Assembly (NCBI GenBank): GCA_020846255.1
Contig: JADLEH010000099.1
Span: 1 to 40,774, forward strand
DNA: 40,774 nt
Source: Propionibacteriaceae bacterium
GTDB lineage: Bacteria > Actinomycetota > Actinomycetes > Propionibacteriales > Propionibacteriaceae
Direction: 5' to 3'
Below, piece after piece: positions 1 through 7,948 of this stretch. A program made the translations under genes and the position numbers. The notes under the pieces are model-generated. The model had not been told where the DNA came from. It did no database searches and was given only the letters and a program-made list of their open reading frames with translations. Position 1 is the stretch's first letter, and each line of letters opens with the position of its first letter.

Positions 1-34
1 GCCGGGCAGGGTCAATACTTGGAGAGACGGTCAT
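1..34 (-). pseudogene. IS256-family transposase, first codons only (cut by window edge)
   Basis: Read on the minus strand from an ATG at 34, the sequence encodes MTVSPSIDPAR, which resembles the N-terminus of actinobacterial IS256-family (mutator) transposases. A plausible leader lies upstream (35-127). It includes a stretch around 70-90 that reads cgcgtgatccttcga on the minus strand, which is like IS1081-type ends. The rest of the gene would lie outside the window. Only eleven residues are visible, so the family call rests on this short match and the upstream sequence. The element appears to abut the IS21 end at 128. Confidence 0.4.
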
Positions 35-187
35 CGTGGTGTCCTTCTTCGAGTCGGTTGTGAGAGATCACTCGAAGGATCACGCGGTGGCCGTCACCCG
101 TTACGGAACGACACGCTCACCGCGGTCTGTCAACGCCGGTCGAACTTTGACCCCTTATCGCCGGTTGAATGTTGACCCCCGGCGGGG

Positions 188-976
188 TCAGTCGTCGGTG
201 GTGGTGACGGGGGTGACGCGGCCGAGGTCGCGGTCTTTGAGTCGGTAGCTGTCGCCTTTGAGGCCGATGATTTCGGCGTGGTGGACGAGTCGGTCGATCA
301 TTGCGGCGGCGACGACGTCGTCGCCGAACACTTCGCCCCAGCGGCCGAACGGCTTGTTGCTGGTGACGATCAGGGAGGCGCGTTCGTACCGGTTGGAGAC
401 GAGCTGGAAGAACAGGTTCGCTGCTTCGGGTTCGAACGGGATGTAGCCGACCTCATCGACGACCAGGAGGGGGTAGCGGCCGAGCCGGATCAACTCGTCT
501 TGGAGCCGGCCGGTGTGGTGGGCGCCGGCGAGCCGGTCGACCCAGCCGCTGGCGGTGTTGAACAAGACGCGGTGGCCGGCTTGGCAGGCGCGGATCGCCA
601 GGCCGGTGGCGAGGTGGGTTTTGCCGGTGCCGGGCGGGCCGAGGAACACCACGTTCTCCTTCGCGGTAACGAAGTCGAGGGTGCCGAGGTGGGTGATGAG
701 GTCGCGTTTGAGGCCGCGGGCGTGGTCGAAGTCGAATTCCTCCAGGGACTTGCGGGCGGGGAACCGGGCCGCGCGGATCCGGCCCTCGCCGCCGTGGGCG
801 TCGCGAGCAGCGACCTCGCGTTGCAGGCAGGCGGCGAGGTATTCCTGGTGGGTCCACGACTCGGCCCTGGCCCGTTCAGCCAAGCGGTCGGCCGCGTCGC
901 GTAGCGAGGGTGCCTTCAACGCGCGAGTGAGGTAGGCGATCTCGCCGGTGGTGTCTCGTTCGGTCTTGGTGGCCAT
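188..976 (-). CDS. istB: IstB-like ATP-binding protein of IS21 element
   Basis: This is the transposition helper ATPase of IS21-family elements. It is a AAA+ protein that works with IstA to select and remodel target DNA. The Walker A motif GPPGTGKTHLA lies near residue 113, and the Walker B stretch LLVVDEVGY lies about 60 residues later. The C-terminal part holds the conserved MIDRLVHHAEII segment. Its length of about 262 residues is normal for the family. The ATG at 976 shares one base with the istA stop codon, exactly as in the right-hand IS21 copy. An alternative GTG lies one codon upstream at 979. The gene looks intact. Confidence 0.92.
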   Translation of the reverse strand: MATKTERDTTGEIAYLTRALKAPSLRDAADRLAERARAESWTHQEYLAACLQREVAARDAHGGEGRIRAARFPARKSLEEFDFDHARGLKRDLITHLGTLDFVTAKENVVFLGPPGTGKTHLATGLAIRACQAGHRVLFNTASGWVDRLAGAHHTGRLQDELIRLGRYPLLVVDEVGYIPFEPEAANLFFQLVSNRYERASLIVTSNKPFGRWGEVFGDDVVAAAMIDRLVHHAEIIGLKGDSYRLKDRDLGRVTPVTTTDD

Positions 977-2214
977 CACGCGACCCCGCCCTCGTCGTCG
1001 GTGACCAGGTGGTCGTACACACTGAGGTTGCGTTGCTCGACCTCGGCCTCAGCCACAGGCCGAAGCATGCCGGTACGGGCCCGGCGGAGCTGGTGCCCGG
1101 CGGCCGCATGGCCGGGATCGGTGATGGTTTGGTGTTTGCACCAGAGGCGTTCGTGGTCGGCCACCAACCGGCCCTCACACAGCGCCTGCACGCGGTGCAG
1201 GTCGACCACGATCTCGATCCGCCGCCCGATCACCGCCGGATGCACCGAGTAGTCATTGGAGTCGATCCGCACATAGTGATCCCGCGCCAGCCGGGTCGAG
1301 GTCCGCCACCCGACCACCGGCGGGACCGGCGGCAACGGCACCATCGCCGCCTTGTCGGTGACGATCCGATCCGTCGGCGCGCAGCCCAGCGCGCGACGCT
1401 GACGGGTGTTCACGACCGCGAGCCACCCCTGGAGCTGGGCGTTGAGGTCGTCCGGGCCGGTGAACGTGCGCCCGGGCAAGAACGAGCGCTCCAGGTGGTC
1501 GTGGCAGCGTTCGATCAGCCCTTTGGCTTCAGGGTCGGCTGGCCGGCACACGACCACCTTCACCCCGAGCGTGCCGCGGAACGCCTGGCACTCCTCGGTC
1601 AACTCAGGTCGACCTGCCCGCCACCGGCCGATCGCACCCTCGCCGTCCCACACCAACACCCTGGGTGTCGCACCGAGACCATCGATGAGTTGCCACCAAC
1701 CGGCGAACAGGTCGTACTTCACCCGCGAAGGGACCAACACCGCCGACAACCAGCGCGAGTAGCCGGTGACCATCGTCAACACCGGCAACTCCTTCGGCCC
1801 ACGCACCTGACCGAAGCCGACCGGCAACTCGATCGGTGGGAACCAGAAGTCGCACTGAGCGACCTCGCCCGCCAGGTAGGCGGTCCTCGAGGCCGGGTCC
1901 GGCGGCAGGTACGCCGGCCGGAGCTCGGCAACCCGTTCCTTCAGCACCGTGATCCCGCGGGTCCAGCCAATCCGCTCCGCGATCACCGTCGCCGGCATCG
2001 TCGGCACCTCCGCCAACAGTTCACGGATCCTCGGCTCGACCACATCCACAGCCGACCCCGCCGGCGTCCGGACATACCTCGGCGGCCCGTCGGAGCCGAT
2101 CGCCGACCTCACCGTGTTCCGCGAGATCCTCAACCGGCGCGCGATCGCCTTGATCGCCATCCCCTCGGCCCGATGCAACCGACGGATCTCAGCCCAGTCC
2201 TCCACGCTCAACAC
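976..2214 (-). CDS. istA: IS21-family transposase IstA
   Basis: This is a DDE-type transposase of about 412 residues. An N-terminal helix-turn-helix (around IARRLRISRNTVRSAI, residues 23-40) is followed by the integrase core. The likely catalytic acidic residues lie in AQCDFWFPP, in VLVWDGEGAIG and in DPEAKGLIERCHDHLE. The start is a GTG at 2214 beginning MLSVEDWAEIRRL, which matches the start region of the right-hand istA (MITLEDWALIRRL). It is translationally coupled to istB. The two istA proteins in this window are clearly homologous but not near-identical, so they belong to different IS21 elements. Confidence 0.92.
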   Translation of the reverse strand: MLSVEDWAEIRRLHRAEGMAIKAIARRLRISRNTVRSAIGSDGPPRYVRTPAGSAVDVVEPRIRELLAEVPTMPATVIAERIGWTRGITVLKERVAELRPAYLPPDPASRTAYLAGEVAQCDFWFPPIELPVGFGQVRGPKELPVLTMVTGYSRWLSAVLVPSRVKYDLFAGWWQLIDGLGATPRVLVWDGEGAIGRWRAGRPELTEECQAFRGTLGVKVVVCRPADPEAKGLIERCHDHLERSFLPGRTFTGPDDLNAQLQGWLAVVNTRQRRALGCAPTDRIVTDKAAMVPLPPVPPVVGWRTSTRLARDHYVRIDSNDYSVHPAVIGRRIEIVVDLHRVQALCEGRLVADHERLWCKHQTITDPGHAAAGHQLRRARTGMLRPVAEAEVEQRNLSVYDHLVTDDEGGVA

Positions 2215-2310
2215 TCCCCACGACCCCCTCGACTCGGATGAGTCGAGAGTCAGCCACGGGGGTCAAGATTCGAACGGCGACACAGGGTTAGCTTTCAACC
2301 GGCGTCGACA

Positions 2311-2422
2311 CGGCAGCGGTTCCTCGACAGCTCCACTCCACACCGGGAGGCCTTCACCCACCTCCAAACTCAGATCGTGTCGTCACACGATCTCGACCAA
2401 CGTGCCTCGGCATCACAACTAG
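2311..2422 (-). mobile_element. IS481-family end remnant (left border of cargo)
   Basis: These 112 bases are the reverse complement of 33545-33656, the 5' end of the IS481 element on the right, with three mismatches that I can count. The outer tip ctcggcatcacaactag (2406-2422) is a degenerate version of the IS481 inverted repeat. The copy stops at 2310, where the IS21 element begins, eight bases after the shared cgaggaac and before the transposase start codon would occur. The stop codon of the neighbouring transketolase gene (2419-2421) lies inside this repeat tip. Confidence 0.85.
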
Positions 2423-3429
2423 ATCGAGGATGCAGCAGGCGGGAGGTCGCCTTCCCCTGTACGTTCGAGTCGCGCCAGGATCGCTCTCGCGATGCCCTGA
2501 GCATCGAGACCGAATTCGCGAAGCAGCTCTTCGGGGCTCCCGCTCTCCCCGAAGCGGTCCTGGACGCCGATCCTGAACACCGGGGTGGGCAATTCGCTAC
2601 TGAGTAGCTCAGCCACAGCTCCCCCAAGGCCCCCGGCGATCTGACCCTCTTCTATCGTGACAACCCGGCCGGTCTTCGACGCCGACTCCAAGATTGCATC
2701 ACGATCTAGTGGTTTGATTGTCGGTACGTGAAGAACCTCGGCACTGATCCCCAGCTTGGCGAGCATCTCCGCAGCCTTCAAGGCACCAAAGGTCAACGTG
2801 CCGGTCGCAACGATCGACAGATCGCCCCCGGTCCGCAACCGATAGGCCACCCCAATCTGGAACGGTGAAGCATCCTTCGGAAGGAAAGTCGGCGTGCTGT
2901 CGCGAGCAAGGCGGAGATAGGTGGGACGATCGTCCGCTGCAATGGCCACGGTGGCTCGTTCAGCCTCGCGACTGTCCGCTGGGGCAATCACGACCATGTT
3001 TGGCATAACTCTCATCAGTGCGATGTCTTCGAGCATCTGGTGGGTCGCGCCATCCCGGCCCACGTTGAGCCCGGAGTGGGATCCAACCACCTTCACCGGC
3101 AGGTCATTCATCGATGCTGTCGTCTTGATCTGCTCCCAGTTCCTTCCAGGGCTGAATGCTGCATAGCTGGTGGCGAAGGGAATCCGGCCGGAACGGGCAA
3201 GGCCCGCGGCAACCGTAACCAGGTTCTGCTCGGCAACCCCAACTTGGATGAAGCGGGCACCGAAGCGCTCACGGAAGGCATGCATCTGTGTGCTCTCCGT
3301 AAGGTCGGCACACAGGGCCACAACACGGGCGTCGCGTTCGCCGGCGGTGACCAGACCTCTCCCGAAGCCCGCCCTGATCGGCTCACTGCCGAGATCTCGC
3401 TCGTCAAGCTCGATAGCCAGATCAATCAT
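2419..3429 (-). CDS. Transketolase, C-terminal (Pyr/C-domain) subunit
   Basis: This is the second half of a split transketolase, which moves two-carbon ketol units between sugar phosphates using thiamine diphosphate. The 336-residue protein has the pyrimidine-binding domain with the family pattern RFIQVGVAEQNLVTVAAGLA, in which the Glu activates ThDP. The phosphate-site region GRDGATHQMLEDIALMR and the C-terminal transketolase domain (TIEEGQIAGGLGGAVAE) follow. It overlaps the N-terminal subunit gene by four bases (ATGA), so the two are co-translated. Its last dozen residues (TGEGDLPPAASSI) extend past the usual end, and the stop codon is supplied by the IS481 tip. The native C-terminus was therefore possibly replaced. 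Confidence 0.9.
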   Translation of the reverse strand: MIDLAIELDERDLGSEPIRAGFGRGLVTAGERDARVVALCADLTESTQMHAFRERFGARFIQVGVAEQNLVTVAAGLARSGRIPFATSYAAFSPGRNWEQIKTTASMNDLPVKVVGSHSGLNVGRDGATHQMLEDIALMRVMPNMVVIAPADSREAERATVAIAADDRPTYLRLARDSTPTFLPKDASPFQIGVAYRLRTGGDLSIVATGTLTFGALKAAEMLAKLGISAEVLHVPTIKPLDRDAILESASKTGRVVTIEEGQIAGGLGGAVAELLSSELPTPVFRIGVQDRFGESGSPEELLREFGLDAQGIARAILARLERTGEGDLPPAASSI

Positions 3430-4277
3430 TCGAGGCCCTCCTGCAGTTGTTGGATTGCCAAGCGAGCCTGCGCGTCATCCGGGACCTTGCCGTGCCACCG
3501 ATAGTCGTACTCGATGAAGTCGACGCCCTTCCCCGGGACGGTGTGTGCAATGATCACGCTCGGGCGATCCGCCACCGCTTGCGCGAGTCTCGCGGCCGAG
3601 GCGACCTCCGCTGCGCTGTTCCCATTGATCTCCTGTACATGCCAGTTGAAGGACCGCCATTTGCCGGCGAGGTCACCCAGAGGCATTACATCCTCGGTGG
3701 AGCCATCGATCTGGATGTAGTTGCGATCGATAACGGCGATCAACTGTCCTAGACCGTAAGCCGCTGCAAACATGGCCGCTTCCCAGACGTTTCCCTCATC
3801 AAGTTCACCGTCACCCATCACGACGTAAACGAACCTTCGCGGGTTCCGGTCGAGGTACTTGAGGGCATATGCATACCCCGCACCTTGGGACAGCCCGCAT
3901 CCCAGTGGACCACTAGTGCTTTCAAGCCCAGGGAGCCTTGTCCGCTCCGGGTGGCCTTGTAGGCGCGACCCGAACCGGCGCAGCGTGGCGAGTTCGGCCT
4001 TGTCGAAGTAACCCGCCTCTGCCAACGTGGCATACAGAACGGGGGCGGTATGCCCGTTGCTGAGAAAGAAGAGGTCCCGGCCATCCCATTCCGGCTGCCT
4101 TGGATCGTGCTTCATGACTCCGAAGTAGAGGGCCGCGAGGATCTCGGCCATCCCGAGAGGTCCCGCTGTATGGCCGCTGCCCGCCTCGGCAAGCATCCCC
4201 ACAATTGACTCACGAATCCTCTGGGCCCGCCACGCCACACTGGACGTAGCATCCGATCTCGTCACAACACCCTCCAC
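3426..4277 (-). CDS. Transketolase, N-terminal (ThDP-binding) subunit
   Basis: This is the first half of the split transketolase, 283 residues long. It contains the substrate-loop motif GSGHTAGPLG, the conserved FFLSNGHTAPVLYA, and the diphosphate/Mg-binding motif that opens GDGELDEGNVWEAA and closes with the asparagine of IDRNYIQIDG. The start chosen is the GTG at 4277, preceded by the ribosome-binding sequence ggaggt about six bases upstream. The gene is divergent from an IclR regulator, and the intergenic palindromes suggest direct control. Split transketolases often sit in dedicated sugar catabolic operons rather than the central pentose phosphate pathway. The specific substrate is not visible here. 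Confidence 0.9.
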   Translation of the reverse strand: MEGVVTRSDATSSVAWRAQRIRESIVGMLAEAGSGHTAGPLGMAEILAALYFGVMKHDPRQPEWDGRDLFFLSNGHTAPVLYATLAEAGYFDKAELATLRRFGSRLQGHPERTRLPGLESTSGPLGCGLSQGAGYAYALKYLDRNPRRFVYVVMGDGELDEGNVWEAAMFAAAYGLGQLIAVIDRNYIQIDGSTEDVMPLGDLAGKWRSFNWHVQEINGNSAAEVASAARLAQAVADRPSVIIAHTVPGKGVDFIEYDYRWHGKVPDDAQARLAIQQLQEGLE

Positions 4278-4296
4278 CTGACCTCCATCGTCGACG

Positions 4297-4403
4297 TTTC
4301 ATATAGCGCAACTGAGTTGCGTATATAGAAGCACCCTAAGACGCATCGGTGATGTGAGGCAAGATTCCTGGCAACATGCGCCACTTGTTTGCGCTATATG
4401 AAA
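4297..4403. promoter_or_regulatory. Divergent promoter region with IclR-type palindromic operators
   Basis: The intergenic region between the transketolase operon and the IclR gene carries an interrupted palindrome at about 4302-4325 (tatagcgcaact / agttgcgtata). A related half-element, tttcatatagcgcaa (4297-4311), recurs inverted as ttgcgctatatgaaa (4389-4403). Such AT-rich palindromes between a divergent IclR gene and its target are typical operator sites. The second copy lies just upstream of the regulator's ATG (4420), which suggests autoregulation. Binding by this regulator is an inference from position. Confidence 0.55.
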
Positions 4404-4419
4404 GTGTTACGGTCGTTTC

Positions 4420-5187
4420 ATGACGCCAAGTCCGCGCACCCGATACGAGTTGAGTAGCCTCGAGCGGGCGCTCGACCTTCTCGGCGTCCTGTCTTCCCAG
4501 CCCGGAATGCGCCTGACCCAGCTCAGCGAGAGTCTTGATGCCCATCAGACGACCGTTCTCCGATGCCTCAGGGTTTTGGAACGGCACGAGTTCGTGCGGC
4601 GGTCGGGCCACGGCGGCTACTACCTGGGTTCGCGCATCATGGAGCTGGGACAGGCATCGCTGGCCTCCATCGACATCACTCAGGAACTGCGCAGTCTCAC
4701 AGTGCCGCTATCTCGTCAGTTCGCAGCCACCGTTCACGTCGGCATGGTGAGCGGCGGCTCGGTCACAATCATCGACAAGGTCGACCCCCTGGAGACCGTC
4801 GTGCGCTACTCAACGCTCGGTTCCCGCATGCCGCTACACGCCACGGCCGCCGGAAAGGCCGCCCTTGCGCTCGATCCCGCAGAACTCGAACGCGTCAAGG
4901 TGGGGCCGCCCCTCCTTGCGTACACCCCGTCGACGATCGTAGACATCAATCAGCTCTGCGATGAGATTGACAGGGTGCGCCGAACCCACTTTGCAATTGA
5001 ACGCAATGAATTCCACGTCGGTTTCGGCTGCGTTGCGGTGGCCTTTCGAATCGCTGACGATCTGTACAGCTTGAGCGTTTCGGGCTCCATCGTCGACAAC
5101 GCAACCGTGACGGCTCGGGGTGAACTGCTTCGCGGCCTCCTGGCCGATTTTCTCGCGCCATACGGAGGCGCTGCCATTCAGCTCTAG
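4420..5187 (+). CDS. IclR-family transcriptional regulator (transketolase operon)
   Basis: This is a 255-residue protein with the two-domain IclR layout. The N-terminal winged helix-turn-helix spans roughly residues 10-70 (RALDLLGVLSSQPGMRLTQL, then LDAHQTTVLRCLRVLE). The effector-binding domain follows, with the typical segments RMPLHATAAGKAALA and CVAVAFRIADD. It is divergent from the split transketolase genes and likely represses or activates them in response to a pathway sugar or acid. The start is the ATG at 4420. No strong ribosome-binding site is seen upstream, so a leaderless or weakly initiated message is possible. Confidence 0.88.
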   Translation: MTPSPRTRYELSSLERALDLLGVLSSQPGMRLTQLSESLDAHQTTVLRCLRVLERHEFVRRSGHGGYYLGSRIMELGQASLASIDITQELRSLTVPLSRQFAATVHVGMVSGGSVTIIDKVDPLETVVRYSTLGSRMPLHATAAGKAALALDPAELERVKVGPPLLAYTPSTIVDINQLCDEIDRVRRTHFAIERNEFHVGFGCVAVAFRIADDLYSLSVSGSIVDNATVTARGELLRGLLADFLAPYGGAAIQL

Positions 5188-5336
5188 CTTGACCGTTCGG
5201 CCACGCCCCGGCTCCCCGATACCAACCTCCCCCTTCCCACTCCGACAGCAGGTTGAGCCATGCAGGCCGGGGTCGTTCCGGTCACTTGCCCTCGGGTCGC
5301 TGCACGGAGAGGTGACAATTGACCTGCCTAGCCTTC

Positions 5337-5394
5337 GGGCTGGGCTGGGCTGGGCTGGGCTGGGCTGGGCTGGGCTGGGCTGGGCTGGGCTGGG
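5337..5394 (+). repeat. (GGGCT)n pentanucleotide tandem repeat
   Basis: Eleven perfect head-to-tail GGGCT units plus a final GGG occupy 5337-5394, giving twelve evenly spaced G-triplets. This satisfies a G-quadruplex consensus with two-base loops. It sits between the end of the IclR gene and an IS3-type transposase remnant. The flanking 5188-5336 shows no gene. Confidence 0.9.
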
Positions 5395-5399
5395 AGGAT

Positions 5400-5728
5400 G
5401 CTAGCGCGTCGAAGAAGCCGTACCCCAAGGAGTTCCGTGAAGATGTCGTTCGGGTCGCGTGGAACCGTGAGCCCGGTGTCGGGCTGGATCAGACCGCCAA
5501 AGACTTCGGGATCCACCTCACGACGTTGTACTCGTGGATGAAGAAGGCCGACATCGAGGACGGCGACCGGCCCGGAACCAGCCAGGTTGCCTCGGCGAGC
5601 TGCGCGAGGCCCGGCGGCGGATCCGGCTGTTGGAGCAGGAGAACGAAGTGCTCCGCAGGGCGGCGGCCTATCTGTCGCAGGCCAAATTGCCGGGACATGA
5701 GCTACCCGCTCGTCCTTGACGTGGCGGA
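5400..5728 (+). pseudogene. IS3-family transposase remnant (orfA frameshifted, orfB start only)
   Basis: The first frame reads SKKPYPKEFREDVVRVAW and continues through the helix-turn-helix region (FGIHLTTLYSWMKKADI) of an IS3-type OrfA. Near 5580 the frame shifts, and a second frame continues with RRIRLLEQENEVLRRAAAYL, the leucine-zipper end of OrfA. An OrfB-like start, MSYPLVLDVA, follows at 5697 and then stops matching after about ten residues. The element is therefore both frameshifted and truncated. No clean OrfA start codon is seen, because the reading frame runs straight out of the GGGCT repeat. Confidence 0.75.
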
Positions 5729-6158
5729 TCCGGATGCAGTCGTTCACCGGGACTTCTTGATGCAGAAGCTGCAGCCGGTGCATTGCTCCTGGTCGATCTT
5801 CGCGATGCCGTCCTCGTCGAACGTGATGCATTCCTGGGGGCAGCTCGGCCCGCACTCGCCGCAGGAGATGCAGGCGTCTTCATCGACGGTTGCCGTCCAG
5901 CCTGTCGGGGTCCACAGGTCCTTGATGTCGGGTGCCGGCGCGGCAGAACTTCATGGCGACGCAGCAACAGGGGCAGCAGAAGCAGACCTCGTGGAAGTGC
6001 TCCATCTGTTCTTTGGTGATACCCCACACGAACTGTTCGAGTTCTACGTGCAGGGCCTCCGAAGCCGCGGCGTCCTGACCGGCCGGCTCAACACCGCTCC
6101 CCGAGTGACCCGAGCGATGGCGTTGAAACGTTCCGCGCCCTAGGCTCAGCTCGTGCAC
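5725..6158 (-). pseudogene. Cys-rich 4Fe-4S ferredoxin-like protein, frameshifted
   Basis: Three frames must be joined to read one protein on the minus strand. The first holds WGITKEQMEHFHEVCFCCPC and then CCVAMKFCRAGT. After a frameshift near 5935 comes a ferredoxin module with the patterns CISCGECGPSCPQE and CTGCSFCIKK. A one-base loss near 5753 turns the expected KKCPVNDC into KKSR followed by a stop. The layout, a CxCCxCCC cluster before a two-cluster ferredoxin, is known from 4Fe-4S proteins of anaerobic-type metabolism. I do not know its partner; it might have served the NifJ system nearby. Its 3' end abuts the IS3 remnant. Confidence 0.6.
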
Positions 6159-6276
6159 GGTGCAGTTCGCGCGTTCACGAGGAGGTTCATCGCGATCCGG
6201 TGGGGCTAGGGCCGACTGGCCCGGCTCCAGGCGACGCGACCTGCGGGCGATTCGCTAAGCCACGTCCGGCCGGAGG

Positions 6277-7047
6277 TCAAATCACCGAGGTCATGCCACC
6301 GTCGACGAAGATGTTCTGGCCGGAAACGAAGTCGGATGCGGACGAGGACAGGAAAAGCAGCGCGCCGAGGAGTTCGCTCGGTTCGCCCCAGCGTCCGGCG
6401 GGAGTGCGTCCACGCACCCAGGAGTCGAACTCCACGTTTGCCATGAGGGCCTCGTTCATGTCAGTGCGGAAGTAGCCCGGTGAGATTGTGTTCACCTGGA
6501 TGTTGTAGCGAGTGAGGTCGGCAGCCATTGCCTTGCTTAGCATCGCGACGGCGCCCTTGGTGGCGGTGTACGGGGAAACTGTCTGCCGGGCCAACAGGCT
6601 GGTGACCGAGCCGATGTTGACGATCTTGCCTGAACCGCGCTCGACCATGCCCGGCGCAACTGCCCGGGAAACGTAGAACGTGCCGTTTAGGTTCGTGGCC
6701 ACAACCTCGTCCCAGTCACTCACGGGGAACTCGTGAAACGGCGCCCGCCGCTGCACGCCGGCGTTGTTGACCAGGATGTCGGGCACACCGTGGTCGGAAA
6801 GTAACGCCTCGATCGCCGGGAAGACCTCGTCTGACTTGGAGACATCGAACCTGGCCGTGAAGACGTCGACGCCGAACTGCTTGCCGATCGAGGCTTGCTC
6901 GGCCGCGAGAAGTTCAGCACTCCGCCCGTGCAACACGACCCGGCAGCCGGCCGCGGCCAGGCCCCTGGCATAGGTGTTGCCGAGCCCCCGCGCTGATCCG
7001 GTTACCAGCGCCAATCTACCTGCGAGATCGGACGTGTTCTCGACCAT
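6277..7047 (-). CDS. SDR-family oxidoreductase, gluconate 5-dehydrogenase-like
   Basis: This is a classical short-chain dehydrogenase of 256 residues. The NAD(P) motif TGSARGLG is at residues 16-23 and NNAG at 94-97, with the catalytic triad Ser147, Tyr160 and Lys164. The closest family resemblance is to gluconate 5-dehydrogenase (IdnO/Gno) and 2-deoxygluconate dehydrogenases, which interconvert hydroxyl and keto groups of aldonates. A good ribosome-binding site (aaaggga) precedes the ATG at 7047. It lies 41 bases after the IclR gene on the same strand, so the two probably share a transcript. The eda-kdgK-manD operon diverges from this pair. Confidence 0.85.
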   Translation of the reverse strand: MVENTSDLAGRLALVTGSARGLGNTYARGLAAAGCRVVLHGRSAELLAAEQASIGKQFGVDVFTARFDVSKSDEVFPAIEALLSDHGVPDILVNNAGVQRRAPFHEFPVSDWDEVVATNLNGTFYVSRAVAPGMVERGSGKIVNIGSVTSLLARQTVSPYTATKGAVAMLSKAMAADLTRYNIQVNTISPGYFRTDMNEALMANVEFDSWVRGRTPAGRWGEPSELLGALLFLSSSASDFVSGQNIFVDGGMTSVI

Positions 7048-7088
7048 GACTTCCCTTTCGTTTTGTCGCCGTTGCGAAGGCTCAAGGC

Positions 7089-7889
7089 TCAGGCGGAAAC
7101 GACCCCTGGGTCGTCGCTTGTGGAGCCTGGCATCAGGCTGAGCCCCCCGGGCAACAGCGGGGGCACGATCGAGCGGATCAGTTCGAAAAGTTCGAAGCGC
7201 CGTTCAGGGGTCATCCGATCGGCGGGTGCGGTGACCGAAAGGGCAGCTATGGGGTGAGAGCCCCGAAGAATCGCAACCCCCACGCAGGCAACATCTGGCT
7301 CGTTCTCGCCGAGTTCCATTGCGAAGCCAAGCCGTCTCGCGCTGTCCACGGCCTCTCGCAGGCGATCGAGGGTGACTTTCCGGTCACCGAGTCCGGTGAG
7401 GTAGCTTCCCAGGTGCTCAAGGGGCACCCCGCGTGCTGCCAGCAGCGCGCGACCGAGTGCGCTGCTTGCCACGGGCACCTGCTGGCCCACTGCAGACCAC
7501 ACTCGGATAGCCCGTTCAGGCTCGACCTTGTCGAGGTAGCGAACGCTGTCTCCGGCAAGAACTCCGAGATGAACCAGCTCCCCCGCTGCATGCGAGAGGG
7601 CCACCAAGGCCGGGTGAATGGCGTGTGCAAGATTTTGGGTGCCGAAGTTCCGATCAGCCAAATCGATGGCCGCCGGCCCAAGTAGATAGTCGCTGGAATC
7701 CAGCGCTTGGTCGGCGAACCCGCGAAGCCGCAAGGTGCTCAATGCCCGGTACGCGGTCGCCTTGGGCATCCCGGCCCGCTCGGCGAGAGCAGCCAACGAC
7801 GCCCCCTGGGGACCGGCATCAGCAAGAGCCACCAGCAGCACAAGAGCGCGATCAATCGCCTCAACCTTCGGAGCCCCGTTTGCAGGCAC
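7089..7889 (-). CDS. IclR-family transcriptional regulator (sugar-acid operon)
   Basis: This is a 266-residue IclR protein. The winged-helix DNA-binding domain spans about residues 10-70 (GASLAALAERAGMPKATAYR) and is followed by the effector domain (SSALGRALLAARGV, and DVACVGVAILRGSHP near the C-terminus). The start is a GTG at 7889 with gaggagg about six bases upstream. It is divergent from eda-kdgK-manD and co-directional with the gluconate dehydrogenase-like SDR. The likely role is control of both transcripts in response to a sugar-acid intermediate such as KDG or KDPG. The ligand is inferred from the neighbours. Confidence 0.88.
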   Translation of the reverse strand: MPANGAPKVEAIDRALVLLVALADAGPQGASLAALAERAGMPKATAYRALSTLRLRGFADQALDSSDYLLGPAAIDLADRNFGTQNLAHAIHPALVALSHAAGELVHLGVLAGDSVRYLDKVEPERAIRVWSAVGQQVPVASSALGRALLAARGVPLEHLGSYLTGLGDRKVTLDRLREAVDSARRLGFAMELGENEPDVACVGVAILRGSHPIAALSVTAPADRMTPERRFELFELIRSIVPPLLPGGLSLMPGSTSDDPGVVSA

Positions 7890-7948
7890 CGCCGCCTCCT
7901 CGAAGTCGCTGTTGGTCCGCTTTGCAAAACAAGGAAGGGAGTGACAAA

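Larger units (their letters stand above)
128..2310 (-). mobile_element. Complete IS21-family insertion sequence (left copy)
   Basis: The terminal inverted repeats are visible: TGTCAACGCCGGTCGAA starts at 128, and the reverse complement of the right end at 2310 reads TGTCGACGCCGGTTGAA. A second internal motif, ttgaccccc, occurs at both ends, as expected for the multiple terminal repeats of IS21 elements. The element carries istA and istB on the minus strand. No direct target duplication is evident: cggtc lies to the left and cggca to the right. Flanking DNA also differs, with IS256-like sequence on the left and an IS481 end on the right, so an insertion followed by deletion or recombination is likely. 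Confidence 0.88.

Noticed and set aside
1009..2241. Plus-strand open frame of 410 codons opposite istA
   Set aside because: The composition is His/Arg/Pro-rich and without domains, while istA on the minus strand has clear transposase motifs and coupling to istB.
128..2310. Target-site duplication of the left IS21 element
   Set aside because: The bases on each side do not repeat, so none can be claimed.
5337..5394. CRISPR-like array
   Set aside because: It is a simple pentanucleotide tandem without spacers, and no cas gene is present.
5319..6143. Single 274-residue protein with AGLGW repeats
   Set aside because: The frame only passes through the GGGCT tract, then part of an IS3 OrfA, then the antisense of a ferredoxin-like pseudogene. 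It is not one gene.
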